Below are positions 34,144 to 42,255 of a DNA stretch of 64,000 nucleotides, in pieces; position 1 is the first letter of the stretch; every line of letters starts with the position of its first letter. Source of the stretch: JBCBTD01 sp039818825 (GTDB lineage Bacteria > Pseudomonadota > Alphaproteobacteria > Geminicoccales > Geminicoccaceae); contig JBCBTD010000004.1 of NCBI GenBank assembly GCA_039818825.1, forward strand, positions 1 through 64,000, given 5' to 3'. Made by a program: the position numbers and the translations under genes. The notes beneath the pieces were generated by a model, which was not told where the DNA came from, made no database searches, and saw only the letters and a list, made by a program, of their open reading frames with translations.

Positions 34144-34850
34144 CGGCCACCGGCACGATCACCCAACCACGCTACTTGCGGTTGGCGGCCGATCTCGGTG
34201 AGCGCATTCGCCGCGCCGAATGGCGCCCTGGCGAAGCTCTGCCGCCGGAGCGACGGATCGGCAGCGATTACAACGTCTCGCGGGTCACGGTGCGCCGCGC
34301 GTTGGAGCAACTGACCGCGGATGGGTTGATCGAAGCGCGCCAAGGCGCCGGCACGTTCGTGACCGAACGCGTCCGCCAACCACTGTCGGTCTTGACCAGC
34401 TTCAGCGAGGACGTCCGCGCCCGCGGTATGGCGCCGACCTCCGAGTGGCTGGACCGTGGGACCGGCATCGCCAGTCCGGAGGAAGCGATCGGGCTCGGCC
34501 TCAAGCCCGGCCAAGGCGTGACTCGCCTCGCCCGGCTGCGGCGCGCCGACGGAACACCGCTCGCCATCGAGCGCGCTGCACTCGTGCCCGACGTGCTCCC
34601 CGACCCGCTGGTGGTCGACGAGTCGCTCTACGCCGCCCTCGATCGTCGCCAAGCCAGACCGGTCCGCGCCGTGCAGCGGTTGGCCGCGATCGGACTCCTG
34701 GGGCGCGCAGCGGAATGGTTGGAGGTGGCGCCTGGTAGCCCGGGCCTGCTCATCATCCGGGTCGGCTATCACGCCGACGGCCGACCGATCGAGTACACCC
34801 GCTCCGAGTATCGGGGCGACCGTTGGGACTTCATCACGGAGCTGGCCTGA
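34140..34850 (+). CDS. GntR/HutC-family regulator with UTRA domain
   Basis: 236-residue regulator. The N-terminal winged helix reads YLRLAADLGERIRRAEWRPGEALPPERRI...YNVSRVTVRRALEQLTADGLIEARQGAGTFV (about 10-75). The C-terminal UTRA effector domain (about 95-230) has LARLRRADGTPLAIERAAL and ends GRPIEYTRSEYRGDRWDF. Relatives (NagR, DasR) sense phosphorylated amino sugars. Likely controls both divergent arms through the ATACCAA sites. Overlaps the kinase gene by 4 nt and nagA by 1. Confidence 0.9.
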   Translation: MTATGTITQPRYLRLAADLGERIRRAEWRPGEALPPERRIGSDYNVSRVTVRRALEQLTADGLIEARQGAGTFVTERVRQPLSVLTSFSEDVRARGMAPTSEWLDRGTGIASPEEAIGLGLKPGQGVTRLARLRRADGTPLAIERAALVPDVLPDPLVVDESLYAALDRRQARPVRAVQRLAAIGLLGRAAEWLEVAPGSPGLLIIRVGYHADGRPIEYTRSEYRGDRWDFITELA

Positions 34851-35938
34851 TGCCGAGCATCGACGGCACGATCCTGACCGCCGCCGGCTGGCGGCGCGGC
34901 CGGCTGAACCACGAGCGGCTGATCCGCAGTGTCGAAGGCACGCCGACCGGCTTGCCCGAGCCGCCGTTCGTCATACCCGGCTTCGTCGACCTCCACGTCC
35001 ATGGTGGCGGGGGGGCAGACGTCATGGCTGGGGCAGACGCCATCCGCACGACGTTGCGGACCCACGCTCGCCACGGCACCACGAGCCTCCTGGCGACCAC
35101 GGTGACCGCGCCAGTGGAGGAGATCGACGACGTGCTTGCTGCCGCAGCTATGGTCGAGGCGCGCCGCGAGAGCGGCGAAGCGGCACTCCTGGGCGTCCAC
35201 CTGGAGGGACCGTTCCTCAATCCAGACAAGCTCGGCGCCCAACCACCCTATGCCCGGCCCGCGGAGCCGGCCCTACTGGAGCGCTGGTGCGCGACGAACC
35301 TCGTGCGGGTCATGACCCTGGCACCCGAGGTCGATGTCGAGGGTGCGCTCCGCACCATCCTGAACGCGCACGGCGCGCGCGCGCAATTGGGGCACACGCT
35401 CTGCCGCCATGACGAGGCCCGCACGGCGTTGGAAGCGGGTATGGGCGTGACCCACCTCTTCAACGCGATGACGGCGCTCGATCACCGGGCACCCGGTGCG
35501 GCCGGTGCTGCCCTCGCCTTCGCCGAGTGGGCCGAAGTGATCCCCGATTTGATTCACGTCGAAGCGACGGCGATCCACGCGGCGCGGCGGGCCATCCCGA
35601 AGCTCTATGGCATCACCGACGCGACCGCCGGCGCCGGGATGCCCGACGGTGCCTATCCGCTGGGGCGCTACACGGCCCACAAGGCGAAAGGCGCCATGCG
35701 GCTGGAGGACGGCACGCTGGCCGGCTCAGCGCTGACCATGGATCAAGCCCTGCGCAATCTCGTGGCCATCGGTCTCGCGCTGGACGACGCGGCGACGCGG
35801 TTGTCGACTCTGCCAGCGCAATGGCTGGGCCTCGGCGATCGGGGATGGATCGCACCGGCGATGCGCGCCGACCTCGTGATCCTCGACGATGCGTTGCAGG
35901 TACGCCGGGTGCTGGTGGCGGGAGAGGACGTGCGTTGA
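34850..35938 (+). CDS. nagA: N-acetylglucosamine-6-phosphate deacetylase
   Basis: Removes acetate from GlcNAc-6-P. The 362 residues have the amidohydrolase metal and catalytic motifs: DLHVHGGGGAD, GVHLEGPFLN, LGHTLC, THLFNAM and the catalytic Asp in GITDATAGAG. The C-terminus returns to the small beta domain (GWIAPAMRADLVILDD). ATG 34850 shares a base with the gntR stop; its own stop shares a base with the next ATG. Confidence 0.94.
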   Translation: MPSIDGTILTAAGWRRGRLNHERLIRSVEGTPTGLPEPPFVIPGFVDLHVHGGGGADVMAGADAIRTTLRTHARHGTTSLLATTVTAPVEEIDDVLAAAAMVEARRESGEAALLGVHLEGPFLNPDKLGAQPPYARPAEPALLERWCATNLVRVMTLAPEVDVEGALRTILNAHGARAQLGHTLCRHDEARTALEAGMGVTHLFNAMTALDHRAPGAAGAALAFAEWAEVIPDLIHVEATAIHAARRAIPKLYGITDATAGAGMPDGAYPLGRYTAHKAKGAMRLEDGTLAGSALTMDQALRNLVAIGLALDDAATRLSTLPAQWLGLGDRGWIAPAMRADLVILDDALQVRRVLVAGEDVR

Positions 35939-36963
35939 TGGACTCGCTGATGCTGCAGGAGACGCAGGCCATTCCCGCCCTCGTCGAGCATGCACTCGGT
36001 CGGCAAGAGCCGGCGATCGCCGCGATCGCCAAGCGCATTGCGGCATTCGCGCCAGAAGGCTTCTGTACCGTGGCCCGCGGTACCTCCGACCATGCCGCCG
36101 ACTACGCACTGCGCCTGGTTGCCACGACCACGGGCCTGATCGGCGCCAGCCTGCCGCCGTCGCTGGTGACTCTGGCCGACGCCCCCTTGCAGTTCGAGCG
36201 GCATCTGGTGCTGGCGATCTCACAAAGCGGGCGCAGTCCAGACGTGGTCGAGCCAATGCAAGCGGCGCGGGCCAAGGGCGCCCTTACCGTCGCCATCGTC
36301 AACGACGGTGCGAGCCCGCTGGCGAAGGCAGCCGAACTGGTGCTCGAAGCCGATGCCGGCACCGAACGCTCGGTGGCTGCTACCAAATCCTTCGTGCTCA
36401 GCCTGCTGCAAGTGGTGCGCTTGGTCGCCGAGTTGACCAGCGACGATGGGCTGCGCCGCTCGTTCTCCCGGCTGCCGGCCGCGCTGGACGAAGCGATCAG
36501 CGCCGATTGGCATGCTGCCATGGCGCCGCTCGAGGCTGGACCGAGCTTGTTCGTCGTCGGACGCGGGCTGGCCCACGTCACCGCGCGCGAGGCCGCATTG
36601 AAGCTGAAGGAGACCTGCGGGATCCACGGCGAGGCGGTGAGCGGTGCCGAGATCATGCACGGACCGAAGGCGCTCATCGGCGCCCACTCGCCCGTGCTGA
36701 TGTTCGCCTCGACGGACCTGCCGCCAAGCGCCGACGAGGCTGCGGTCCGGGCGCTGGCGGGTCTGAGCGACAGGCTCTTGGTGGCCGCGCCCCGACCCCT
36801 CGCCGCAGGTGCATTCCTGCCGACGGCCGACGCACCACATCCCAGCCTCGGTCCGCTGGTCGACATCACCGCCTTCTACGTCTTCGCCGACCGCCTCAGC
36901 CGCGCCCGCGGCCGTACGCCCGACGCGCCACCGAACCTCGAAAAGGTCACAGAGACGCGGTGA
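35938..36963 (+). CDS. SIS-domain glucosamine-6-phosphate deaminase (NagB-II type)
   Basis: Converts glucosamine-6-P to fructose-6-P and ammonia if it is NagB-II as the context suggests. Two SIS domains in 341 residues, homologous to the isomerase half of GlmS: FCTVARGTSDHAADYAL, LAISQSGRSPDVVEPM, ERSVAATKSFVLSLLQ; second half FVVGRGLAHVTAREAALKLKETCGIHGEA and EIMHGPKALI. There is no glutaminase domain and no classical NagB in the cluster. Last gene of the operon. Confidence 0.85.
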   Translation: MDSLMLQETQAIPALVEHALGRQEPAIAAIAKRIAAFAPEGFCTVARGTSDHAADYALRLVATTTGLIGASLPPSLVTLADAPLQFERHLVLAISQSGRSPDVVEPMQAARAKGALTVAIVNDGASPLAKAAELVLEADAGTERSVAATKSFVLSLLQVVRLVAELTSDDGLRRSFSRLPAALDEAISADWHAAMAPLEAGPSLFVVGRGLAHVTAREAALKLKETCGIHGEAVSGAEIMHGPKALIGAHSPVLMFASTDLPPSADEAAVRALAGLSDRLLVAAPRPLAAGAFLPTADAPHPSLGPLVDITAFYVFADRLSRARGRTPDAPPNLEKVTETR

Positions 36964-37036
36964 CTGCGACGACCCTGGCGCGAGATCGGCATTCGGGCTA
37001 GCTCGATCGCCGCAACGCGCAGGAGGAAAACGGACG

Positions 37037-37432
37037 ATGCGGACGCTGAGCCTGGTGCTGGCTTTGGTGACGATACCCCTGGCGGCGACGGCCGGCGACA
37101 TCGACGGCGTCTGGCGAACGGGGTCCAACGATCAGGGCGCCTATCTCCAGGTGACGATGGCACCTTGCGCCGCCAACGCTGCTTTGACGTGCGGCACGAT
37201 CACGAGAGCCTTCACCGTCCAAGGCGAAGACGAAACCTACGCCGACTTGGGCAAGGCGATCATCATGGACATGCAGTCGGACGGCGCCGGCAACTTCTCC
37301 GACGGAAAGATCTGGGACCCCGAGAACGGCAAGACCTACAGCTCGAAAATGACGCTGCAGGGCGACATCCTCGACGTCGAAGGCTGCGTCGGCATTCTCT
37401 GCCGCGGCCAGCATTGGACGCGCGTCAACTGA
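37037..37432 (+). CDS. DUF2147 exported small protein
   Basis: 131-residue secreted protein of unknown function with a clear Sec signal (MRTLSLVLALVTIPLAATAG) and a strong AGGAGG ribosome site. The mature part matches the DUF2147 pattern: DIDGVWRTGSNDQGAYLQV, GKIWDPENGKTYSSKMTLQGD, LDVEGCVGILCRGQHWTRV. Four cysteines fit two disulfides in the periplasm. It is 73 nt after the amino-sugar operon and ends at a terminator. Confidence 0.82.
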   Translation: MRTLSLVLALVTIPLAATAGDIDGVWRTGSNDQGAYLQVTMAPCAANAALTCGTITRAFTVQGEDETYADLGKAIIMDMQSDGAGNFSDGKIWDPENGKTYSSKMTLQGDILDVEGCVGILCRGQHWTRVN

Positions 37433-37441
37433 GGCCGCGTT

Positions 37442-37477
37442 CGCGGAACCGGCCACCCTTCCGTGCCGGTCGCCGCG
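37442..37477. terminator. bidirectional terminator DUF2147 / methyltransferase
   Basis: CGCGG + ACCGGC and GCCGGT + CCGCG arms (6+5 bp with a small internal loop) around an 11-nt loop in the 49-nt convergent gap. Confidence 0.6.
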
Positions 37478-37481
37478 GAGG

Positions 37482-38540
37482 TCACGTTCGCCGCAACACC
37501 ACCGTCAACGGCCACAGCTCGCAGGCGTAGGCGTCTCGATCCTGGCGGTAGAGGACGTCGAGGCGCCGGTAGAACTCGTCCGCCAACCGCGCCGTCGCGG
37601 CCTCGTCGGCAGCTGACGGGCCCAGCAGCTCGGTCCTCAGGGTCGAATCGGCAAAGCCGCGGATGAAACCGACATAGAGCCTTGCATAGGTTACCGGATC
37701 GGCGACGGCGTCGGCGAAGACGTCCGCCTGTCTTGCTACCCCTCGCTCGATTGCCAGTTCTTCGATCGTGAAGACCTCGGCCAAGACGGGGTCGGCGGCC
37801 AACGGCTCGCGAGCTTCGTCGACGGTCATGAACCATAGGCCGAAGACGAAGCGGTCGAGGATGGGACGGTCGATCAGGCCATCCTCCGCCATCGCCTCGG
37901 CGACGTGCTGCAGCGCGCGGTAAACGCCGCGGCCGGATGCGGCAACGCCGTTGCGCTCGGCCGGATCGGCGACCGATCCGAGCTTCGAGACGAGCAGGTA
38001 GCCACCGGGGCGCAGTTCCACCGCGCGGCAACGGAGGAAGGTGATCCAATCCTGTCGGGCCTGGGCCGCCAACGTGACCCGCGCGTCACCCACGAGGTCG
38101 GCGAACCACAAGGTTCCAGGCGCGTGGAGGCGAACTGCTCGGCTCAGCCAGTGGCTGGCGGCGAAGCTGGTACCGAGCGCCACCGAGCCCGGCGCGACCA
38201 TTTGCTGGTAGAACGAGCCGATCGCCGCTTCGGTCCGCACCCCTGCATCGCCGGCATGGTAGCCAGCGGGGCCGGTCGCCAACGCGAACAACGCGTTCCA
38301 GTCGTTGCCCGGCTGGTCGGCATGACAGACGGCGATACGGCCCTCCGGCACGTTGGCGCGATAGGCCTCGACGGCCGGCCGTACCGCCTCGATGGCGCTC
38401 GTGCCCGGACCACAGCCATAGTCGACGATCCTCAGTTCCGGATCGATCCGGCCGAGCCGGTCGACCAGCCCCCGAATCCGAGGTGTGTGATGGCCGACGA
38501 GCTGCCGCTGCGCGCCCGAATTGTCGTCGTAGTCGACCAT
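37482..38540 (-). CDS. SABATH-like SAM-dependent carboxyl methyltransferase
   Basis: Predicted to methylate a small carboxylic acid with SAM. The 352 residues carry SABATH-family hallmarks best known from plant salicylate/jasmonate/IAA methyltransferases: the SAM loop RIVDYGCGPGTSAIEAV (about 37-53), HADQPGNDWNALF (73-85; plant D-x-P-x-NDFNTLF), GSFYQQMVAPGSV (108-120) and SFAASHWLSRA (125-135), with the conserved Trp of the substrate pocket. ATG 38540 gives the QRQ...H start resembling the family N-terminus. Family call is by motif only; substrate unknown. Confidence 0.72.
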   Translation of the reverse strand: MVDYDDNSGAQRQLVGHHTPRIRGLVDRLGRIDPELRIVDYGCGPGTSAIEAVRPAVEAYRANVPEGRIAVCHADQPGNDWNALFALATGPAGYHAGDAGVRTEAAIGSFYQQMVAPGSVALGTSFAASHWLSRAVRLHAPGTLWFADLVGDARVTLAAQARQDWITFLRCRAVELRPGGYLLVSKLGSVADPAERNGVAASGRGVYRALQHVAEAMAEDGLIDRPILDRFVFGLWFMTVDEAREPLAADPVLAEVFTIEELAIERGVARQADVFADAVADPVTYARLYVGFIRGFADSTLRTELLGPSAADEAATARLADEFYRRLDVLYRQDRDAYACELWPLTVVLRRT

Positions 38541-38627
38541 GCCTTCGGTGGCGCGCCGGGCACGGCCAGGGTCATGGAACACGAGCGGTCTCCAACGGAC
38601 AGGGCTCCGGTGCGTTCGGTGCCGGTA

Positions 38628-38663
38628 GCGAACATCCGTGAGGCGACGTCGGCGGATGTTCGC
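38628..38663 (-). terminator. strong hairpin between alpha/beta hydrolase and methyltransferase genes
   Basis: Perfect 11-bp stem (GCGAACATCCG with CGGATGTTCGC) and a 14-nt loop, 28 nt after the hydrolase stop. It probably separates the two transcripts. Confidence 0.55.
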
Positions 38664-38691
38664 CGATGGTAAGCGCTGGTCCGGGCGCCGC

Positions 38692-39540
38692 CTACCGCCC
38701 TTCGCGCTCGTCGGCGGCACCGAACCAGTCGACCAGCAACGCGTTGACCGGGCCGGCCGCTTCGATCTGCAGCCAGTGGCCGACCCCATCCAGCCGCTCG
38801 TAGCGCCACGGCGCGTCCACGAATGCGCTGGAGCCCGTCATCTGGTCTTCGGCCAGGGCCACGTCACCGCTGCTGTAGATGCCCAAGGTCGGGACCGTGA
38901 TCGTCGGCAGCCTGAAGCGCACAGCCGCGCGAGTCAGGTTCGCGCGATACCAGTTGAGCCCGGCCGTCAACCGACCCGGCCGTGCTAGATCGCGGCGCCA
39001 CCGCGCGGCATCCTCTGCGGTCGGCGCGTTGACGGTCAGGGCATGGAAACGCCGAGCGCCGAGGGACGCCTCGGCGACCCAAGGCACGATGAAGAGGAAG
39101 AGATACCAGCCCTTGCGCCTCTGCTCGGCGCCGGCGCGGCGATAGGCTTCGGGATGGCCCACGGAAAGGGCGGCGAAGCGGCGGACCCGCTCCGGCCCAA
39201 CCGCGCAAACGTGCCAGCCGACGGCCGCACCCCAGTCGTGGCCAACGAGGTCGAAGGCCGATCCGGGCGGGACGAGTGCGTCGACGATGGCGAGGACGTC
39301 GGCGACCAGTCGGTCGAGCCGGTAGCGCTCTACCTGATGGGGCGCGTCGGTCGCACCGCAACCCCGGAGATCGGGGACGATGACCGTTCGGCCCAGCTCG
39401 GCGAGCGGTCCGACTTGGTGGCGCCACACCTCACCCGTGTCGGGAAAGCCGTGCAGCAGCACGAGCGGCGTGCCCTCGCCGGTCACCCGGACGTGGAAGT
39501 GGACGCCGTCGACGGCGATGCGGTGGGTAGTGGTGTGCAT
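38692..39540 (-). CDS. alpha/beta hydrolase with Asp nucleophile (epoxide hydrolase/dehalogenase type)
   Basis: 282-residue alpha/beta-fold enzyme. Oxyanion-hole motif LLHGFPDTGEVW (28-39); nucleophile elbow VGHDWGAAVG with D102, as in epoxide hydrolases and fluoroacetate/haloalkane dehalogenases, rather than the Ser of esterases; catalytic His in GVGHWLQIE. The ATG at 39540 follows GGGAGCGG. The substrate could be an epoxide or a haloacid. It lies upstream of the SABATH-like gene on the same strand, but with a hairpin between. Confidence 0.82.
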   Translation of the reverse strand: MHTTTHRIAVDGVHFHVRVTGEGTPLVLLHGFPDTGEVWRHQVGPLAELGRTVIVPDLRGCGATDAPHQVERYRLDRLVADVLAIVDALVPPGSAFDLVGHDWGAAVGWHVCAVGPERVRRFAALSVGHPEAYRRAGAEQRRKGWYLFLFIVPWVAEASLGARRFHALTVNAPTAEDAARWRRDLARPGRLTAGLNWYRANLTRAAVRFRLPTITVPTLGIYSSGDVALAEDQMTGSSAFVDAPWRYERLDGVGHWLQIEAAGPVNALLVDWFGAADEREGR

Positions 39541-39911
39541 GTCCGCTCCCGCCGGGCGCTGTCTTGCTTCGACATGTGGGAGAGGCGTGCGAAGGCACCA
39601 GTGCGGCGCTCGCAACCTCATTGGCACCTTGGGTTCGGTCAACAGAACCGTGACGTCCCTTCGAGGACATGGACCTGAAGCCGCGGCGTCGCCCCGGGCG
39701 AGGTACGGCCTGGGCCGTCTTGGCCCATTGGACAACGACGCCGGCCTTCGACAGACCTACATCCGACGCAGCGCTTCGACCGAAGCCCGCTCATTGCGGA
39801 CCTCCAGGGCGGTCGACGGATCGACCGTCGACACCGCGGGCGTTCATTTGCCGCCCTCGATACTGGTAGGCGATGCGCGATCATGGGTGCGGTCAGAACC
39901 GGATCGTATCC
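39541..39911. other. 371-nt divergent intergenic region
   Basis: Lies between the alpha/beta hydrolase and lysE starts and must hold both promoters. I see no coding potential, tRNA or mobile remnant. The only notable element is an inverted repeat GGTTC-8-GAACC at 39632-39649, a possible operator. Confidence 0.45.
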
Positions 39912-40547
39912 ATGCCGTCATCGGAGTTCCTCGTTCCGTTTTTTCTAGCCACCGCGATCTTCGCCTGCGTGCCGGGGCCCGGGATGCTCTACGCCGCGGC
40001 GCAGACGCTCTCATTGGGCCGGCGCGCCGGGTGGTGGTCAGCTCTTGGCCTTCACATCGCAGGCCTTGGGCAGGTAGCGGCGGCGGCATTCGGCGTCTCG
40101 ACGTTGCTTGCTGTCGTGCCTGCGCTGTTCACCGCCATGAAGTTCGGAGGCGCCGCCTATCTGATTTGGACGGGCGTCAAGTATCTCACAAGCCCGCGGT
40201 CGCCCGTTCCCAGGGCCAACGGATCGACCATGCCCGCGGCGCGCAAGGCACTGCGCGACAGCGTCATCGTGGAGGCACTCAACCCGAAATCGGCGCTCTT
40301 CTATCTGGCGTTCCTCCCGCAGTTCACAGACGCAGCGGCGGAACTACCGATTTGGATGCAGATCGTCGTTCTCGGGTTGTTCGTGAACGTGATGTTCACG
40401 ATGACCGATGCGATCCTGATCGAGGCGTCGCACGCCATCGCAACCCGTCTACGCCGCTCCGCGCGCTTCGTCTTCGTGCTCCAGCGGCTTGGCGGCGCGC
40501 TGCTCATCGGGCTCGGCGTGAAGCTGGCCTTGGCGCGATCCCAATGA
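39912..40547 (+). CDS. LysE-family amino-acid exporter
   Basis: Inner-membrane exporter of 211 residues with six hydrophobic helices. N-terminal family motif CVPGPGMLYAAAQTLSLGRRAG (normally PGP near residue 20) and a mid-protein ALNPKSALFYLAFLPQF block typical of RhtB/LysE proteins. Substrates in the family are amino acids and homoserine lactones. ATG 39912 chosen for family length; an ATG at 39873 would add a polar extension. Followed by a terminator. Confidence 0.88.
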   Translation: MPSSEFLVPFFLATAIFACVPGPGMLYAAAQTLSLGRRAGWWSALGLHIAGLGQVAAAAFGVSTLLAVVPALFTAMKFGGAAYLIWTGVKYLTSPRSPVPRANGSTMPAARKALRDSVIVEALNPKSALFYLAFLPQFTDAAAELPIWMQIVVLGLFVNVMFTMTDAILIEASHAIATRLRRSARFVFVLQRLGGALLIGLGVKLALARSQ

Positions 40548-40564
40548 CGACGTCACATGGCGGG

Positions 40565-40594
40565 CCGCGATGTCGCCTTGGTCCGACATCGCGG
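40565..40594. terminator. bidirectional terminator lysE / DUF1992
   Basis: Perfect 11-bp stem, CCGCGATGTCG with CGACATCGCGG, 8-nt loop, 18 nt past the lysE stop. A second inverted repeat (GCCGGCGAC / GTCGCCGGC, 40601-40639) follows. Confidence 0.65.
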
Positions 40595-40745
40595 ATGTGC
40601 GCCGGCGACGGCGCGTTCGGAAGAAGGCTCGTCGCCGGCAATGCCGTTGCTCATCGAGACGACGTCGCGCGGTCGCTCGACGAACGATCGGTGTCGCCGT
40701 ACGGCATCTCGCGTGAAGTACGTCGATGAGCGACGGCGAAGAACG

Positions 40746-41078
40746 TCACTCCGCCATCAAGCGCCGACGCGCCTCCGCGGCGATCGCATGACGCATTTCC
40801 AGATCGGCGAGTTCGGCCATCGCCGTCTTGCGGGCCGCTTCGTCGGTCAGCCCGGCGAAACGGGCACGCTTCTCGTCGATCTGCTTCTTGAGAACGATCT
40901 CTTCGGGCAACACTCCGGCCTCGGCCATGATCCGGAAGCCGACCGCTTCGCCGGTACTGGTGAACGCATCGCCCGGACGTTCCGGCAAAGGCTTGCCCTC
41001 GCCGCTCAGCCCGTCGAGTTGGCCCTCCAACCGCGCCTTTTGGATTTGCTGTTCGCTGAGACGGCTAAGCCACGACAT
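40746..41078 (-). CDS. DUF1992 (DnaJ-C28-like) protein
   Basis: 110-residue cytoplasmic helical protein matching DUF1992: LSEQQIQKARLEGQLDGLSGEGKPLP followed by FRIMAEAGVLPEEIVLKKQIDE. No J domain is present despite the DNAJC28 name used for eukaryotic relatives. Function unknown. Good ribosome site (GGAGGCGAAGG) and a palindromic leader just upstream. Transcribed alone. Confidence 0.85.
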   Translation of the reverse strand: MSWLSRLSEQQIQKARLEGQLDGLSGEGKPLPERPGDAFTSTGEAVGFRIMAEAGVLPEEIVLKKQIDEKRARFAGLTDEAARKTAMAELADLEMRHAIAAEARRRLMAE

Positions 41079-41090
41079 CCTTCGCCTCCG

Positions 41091-41107
41091 ATCTCGACCG
41101 TCGAGAT
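41091..41107. promoter_or_regulatory. palindrome in the DUF1992 leader
   Basis: ATCTCGAC-C-GTCGAGAT, 8-bp perfect arms around one base, 13 nt upstream of the DUF1992 start: an operator or an RNA hairpin next to the ribosome site. Confidence 0.4.
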
Positions 41108-41352
41108 GTGGTCATGAACGAGCCGCTCGCAAAGGCGATGCGCGGTCGAACCGCCGCTCGCGGTGCCCGTGCGGCCCGCGATCGGCTCGCCTCGGTTGTT
41201 CCAGATCTGGCCGTCTTGCGCAGAGAACGATGCCACGGCAGCGGGAACGTGCGAGTTCCAAGCGGCCCCGAAGTCTTTGGCAATGGGTCGATCTTGCCGG
41301 CGTCGGCCACCATCCGTGCGCCCTCAGCCTGCCTAACGGCGCTACGCCTGAG

Positions 41353-42255
41353 CTACTCCTTCACCGCCCCTGTCAACGAGCTGACGTAGTAGTCGACGAA
41401 GAACGAGTAGAAGAGGGCGACGGGGATGGAACCGAGCAGGGCGCCAGCCATCAGCGAGCCCCAGTGATAGACGTCGCCTTCGACGAGCTCGGTCAACACC
41501 GCGACGGGGACCGTTTTTCGCTCGTCGGATTGGATGAAGGCGAGCGCGTAGATGAACTCGTTCCAGGACAGCGTGAAGGCGAAGATACCGGCGGAGATCA
41601 GCCCCGGAATGGCCAGCGGCAGGGTGATTTTCCACAAGATTTGCAGCCGCGACGCGCCGTCGACCAGCGCACACTCCTCCAATTCGTAGGGAATGGACTT
41701 GAAGTAGCCGATCAAGAGCCAGGTGCAGAAGGGGATGAGGAAGGTCGGGTAGGTCAGGATCAGCGCGAGGCGAGTGTCGAACAACCCGAACTGGAAAACC
41801 ATGATCGCCAGCGGAATGAACAGGATCGACGGTGGCACCAGGTAGGCGAGGTAGATGGAGAGGCCGAGCCAGTTGGAGCCTTTGAAGCGCAGCCGCTGGA
41901 TGGCGTAGGCAGCAAGCACGCTGGCGAAGAGCGCCAGCACGGTGGCGAACACGGCGACCGACATGGTGGTCAACAACCACTGGGGGTAGTCGGTCTGGAA
42001 CAGCAAACGGTTGATGTTGTCGAAGGTCGGCTTGGCCACCCAGAACGGGCTGTAGTCTTTGAAGTTGTAGAGTTCCTCGTTCGATTTGAACGTCGTCACC
42101 GCCATCCAATAGAACGGGAACAACAGGATGAAGATGAAGACGAGCAGCGGCAGATAGATCGTCACCCAGCGACGCAGCAGCCCCTCGTCGCTGACCGGCC
42201 CCTCGAACTCGTCGGCCGGCTTGACGTCTGGCCGTTCGGCGACGGCATCAGTCAT
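41353..42255 (-). CDS. sugar ABC transporter permease (MalG type), second system
   Basis: Permease of 300 residues, six helices after a polar N-terminus. Coupling loop EECALVDGASRLQILWKITLPLAIPGL; C-terminus YVSSLTGAVKE. ATG 42255 was chosen because GGGAGG lies 6 nt upstream, although the reading frame extends further; the start overlaps the upstream permease stop by 8 nt. Last gene of the ATPase-binding protein-permease-permease cluster. Confidence 0.92.
   Translation of the reverse strand: MTDAVAERPDVKPADEFEGPVSDEGLLRRWVTIYLPLLVFIFILLFPFYWMAVTTFKSNEELYNFKDYSPFWVAKPTFDNINRLLFQTDYPQWLLTTMSVAVFATVLALFASVLAAYAIQRLRFKGSNWLGLSIYLAYLVPPSILFIPLAIMVFQFGLFDTRLALILTYPTFLIPFCTWLLIGYFKSIPYELEECALVDGASRLQILWKITLPLAIPGLISAGIFAFTLSWNEFIYALAFIQSDERKTVPVAVLTELVEGDVYHWGSLMAGALLGSIPVALFYSFFVDYYVSSLTGAVKE

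Noticed and set aside
38692..39540. Methyl esterase partner for the SABATH-like enzyme, as in plant MES/SABATH cycles
   Set aside because: The nucleophile elbow is GHDWG (Asp), not the Ser elbow of methyl esterases; a hairpin also separates the genes.
41079..41352. Possible tRNA or short gene in the 274-nt gap after the second ABC permease
   Set aside because: No cloverleaf with a T-loop GTTCRA pattern could be drawn, and the short frames on both strands show no recognisable family.
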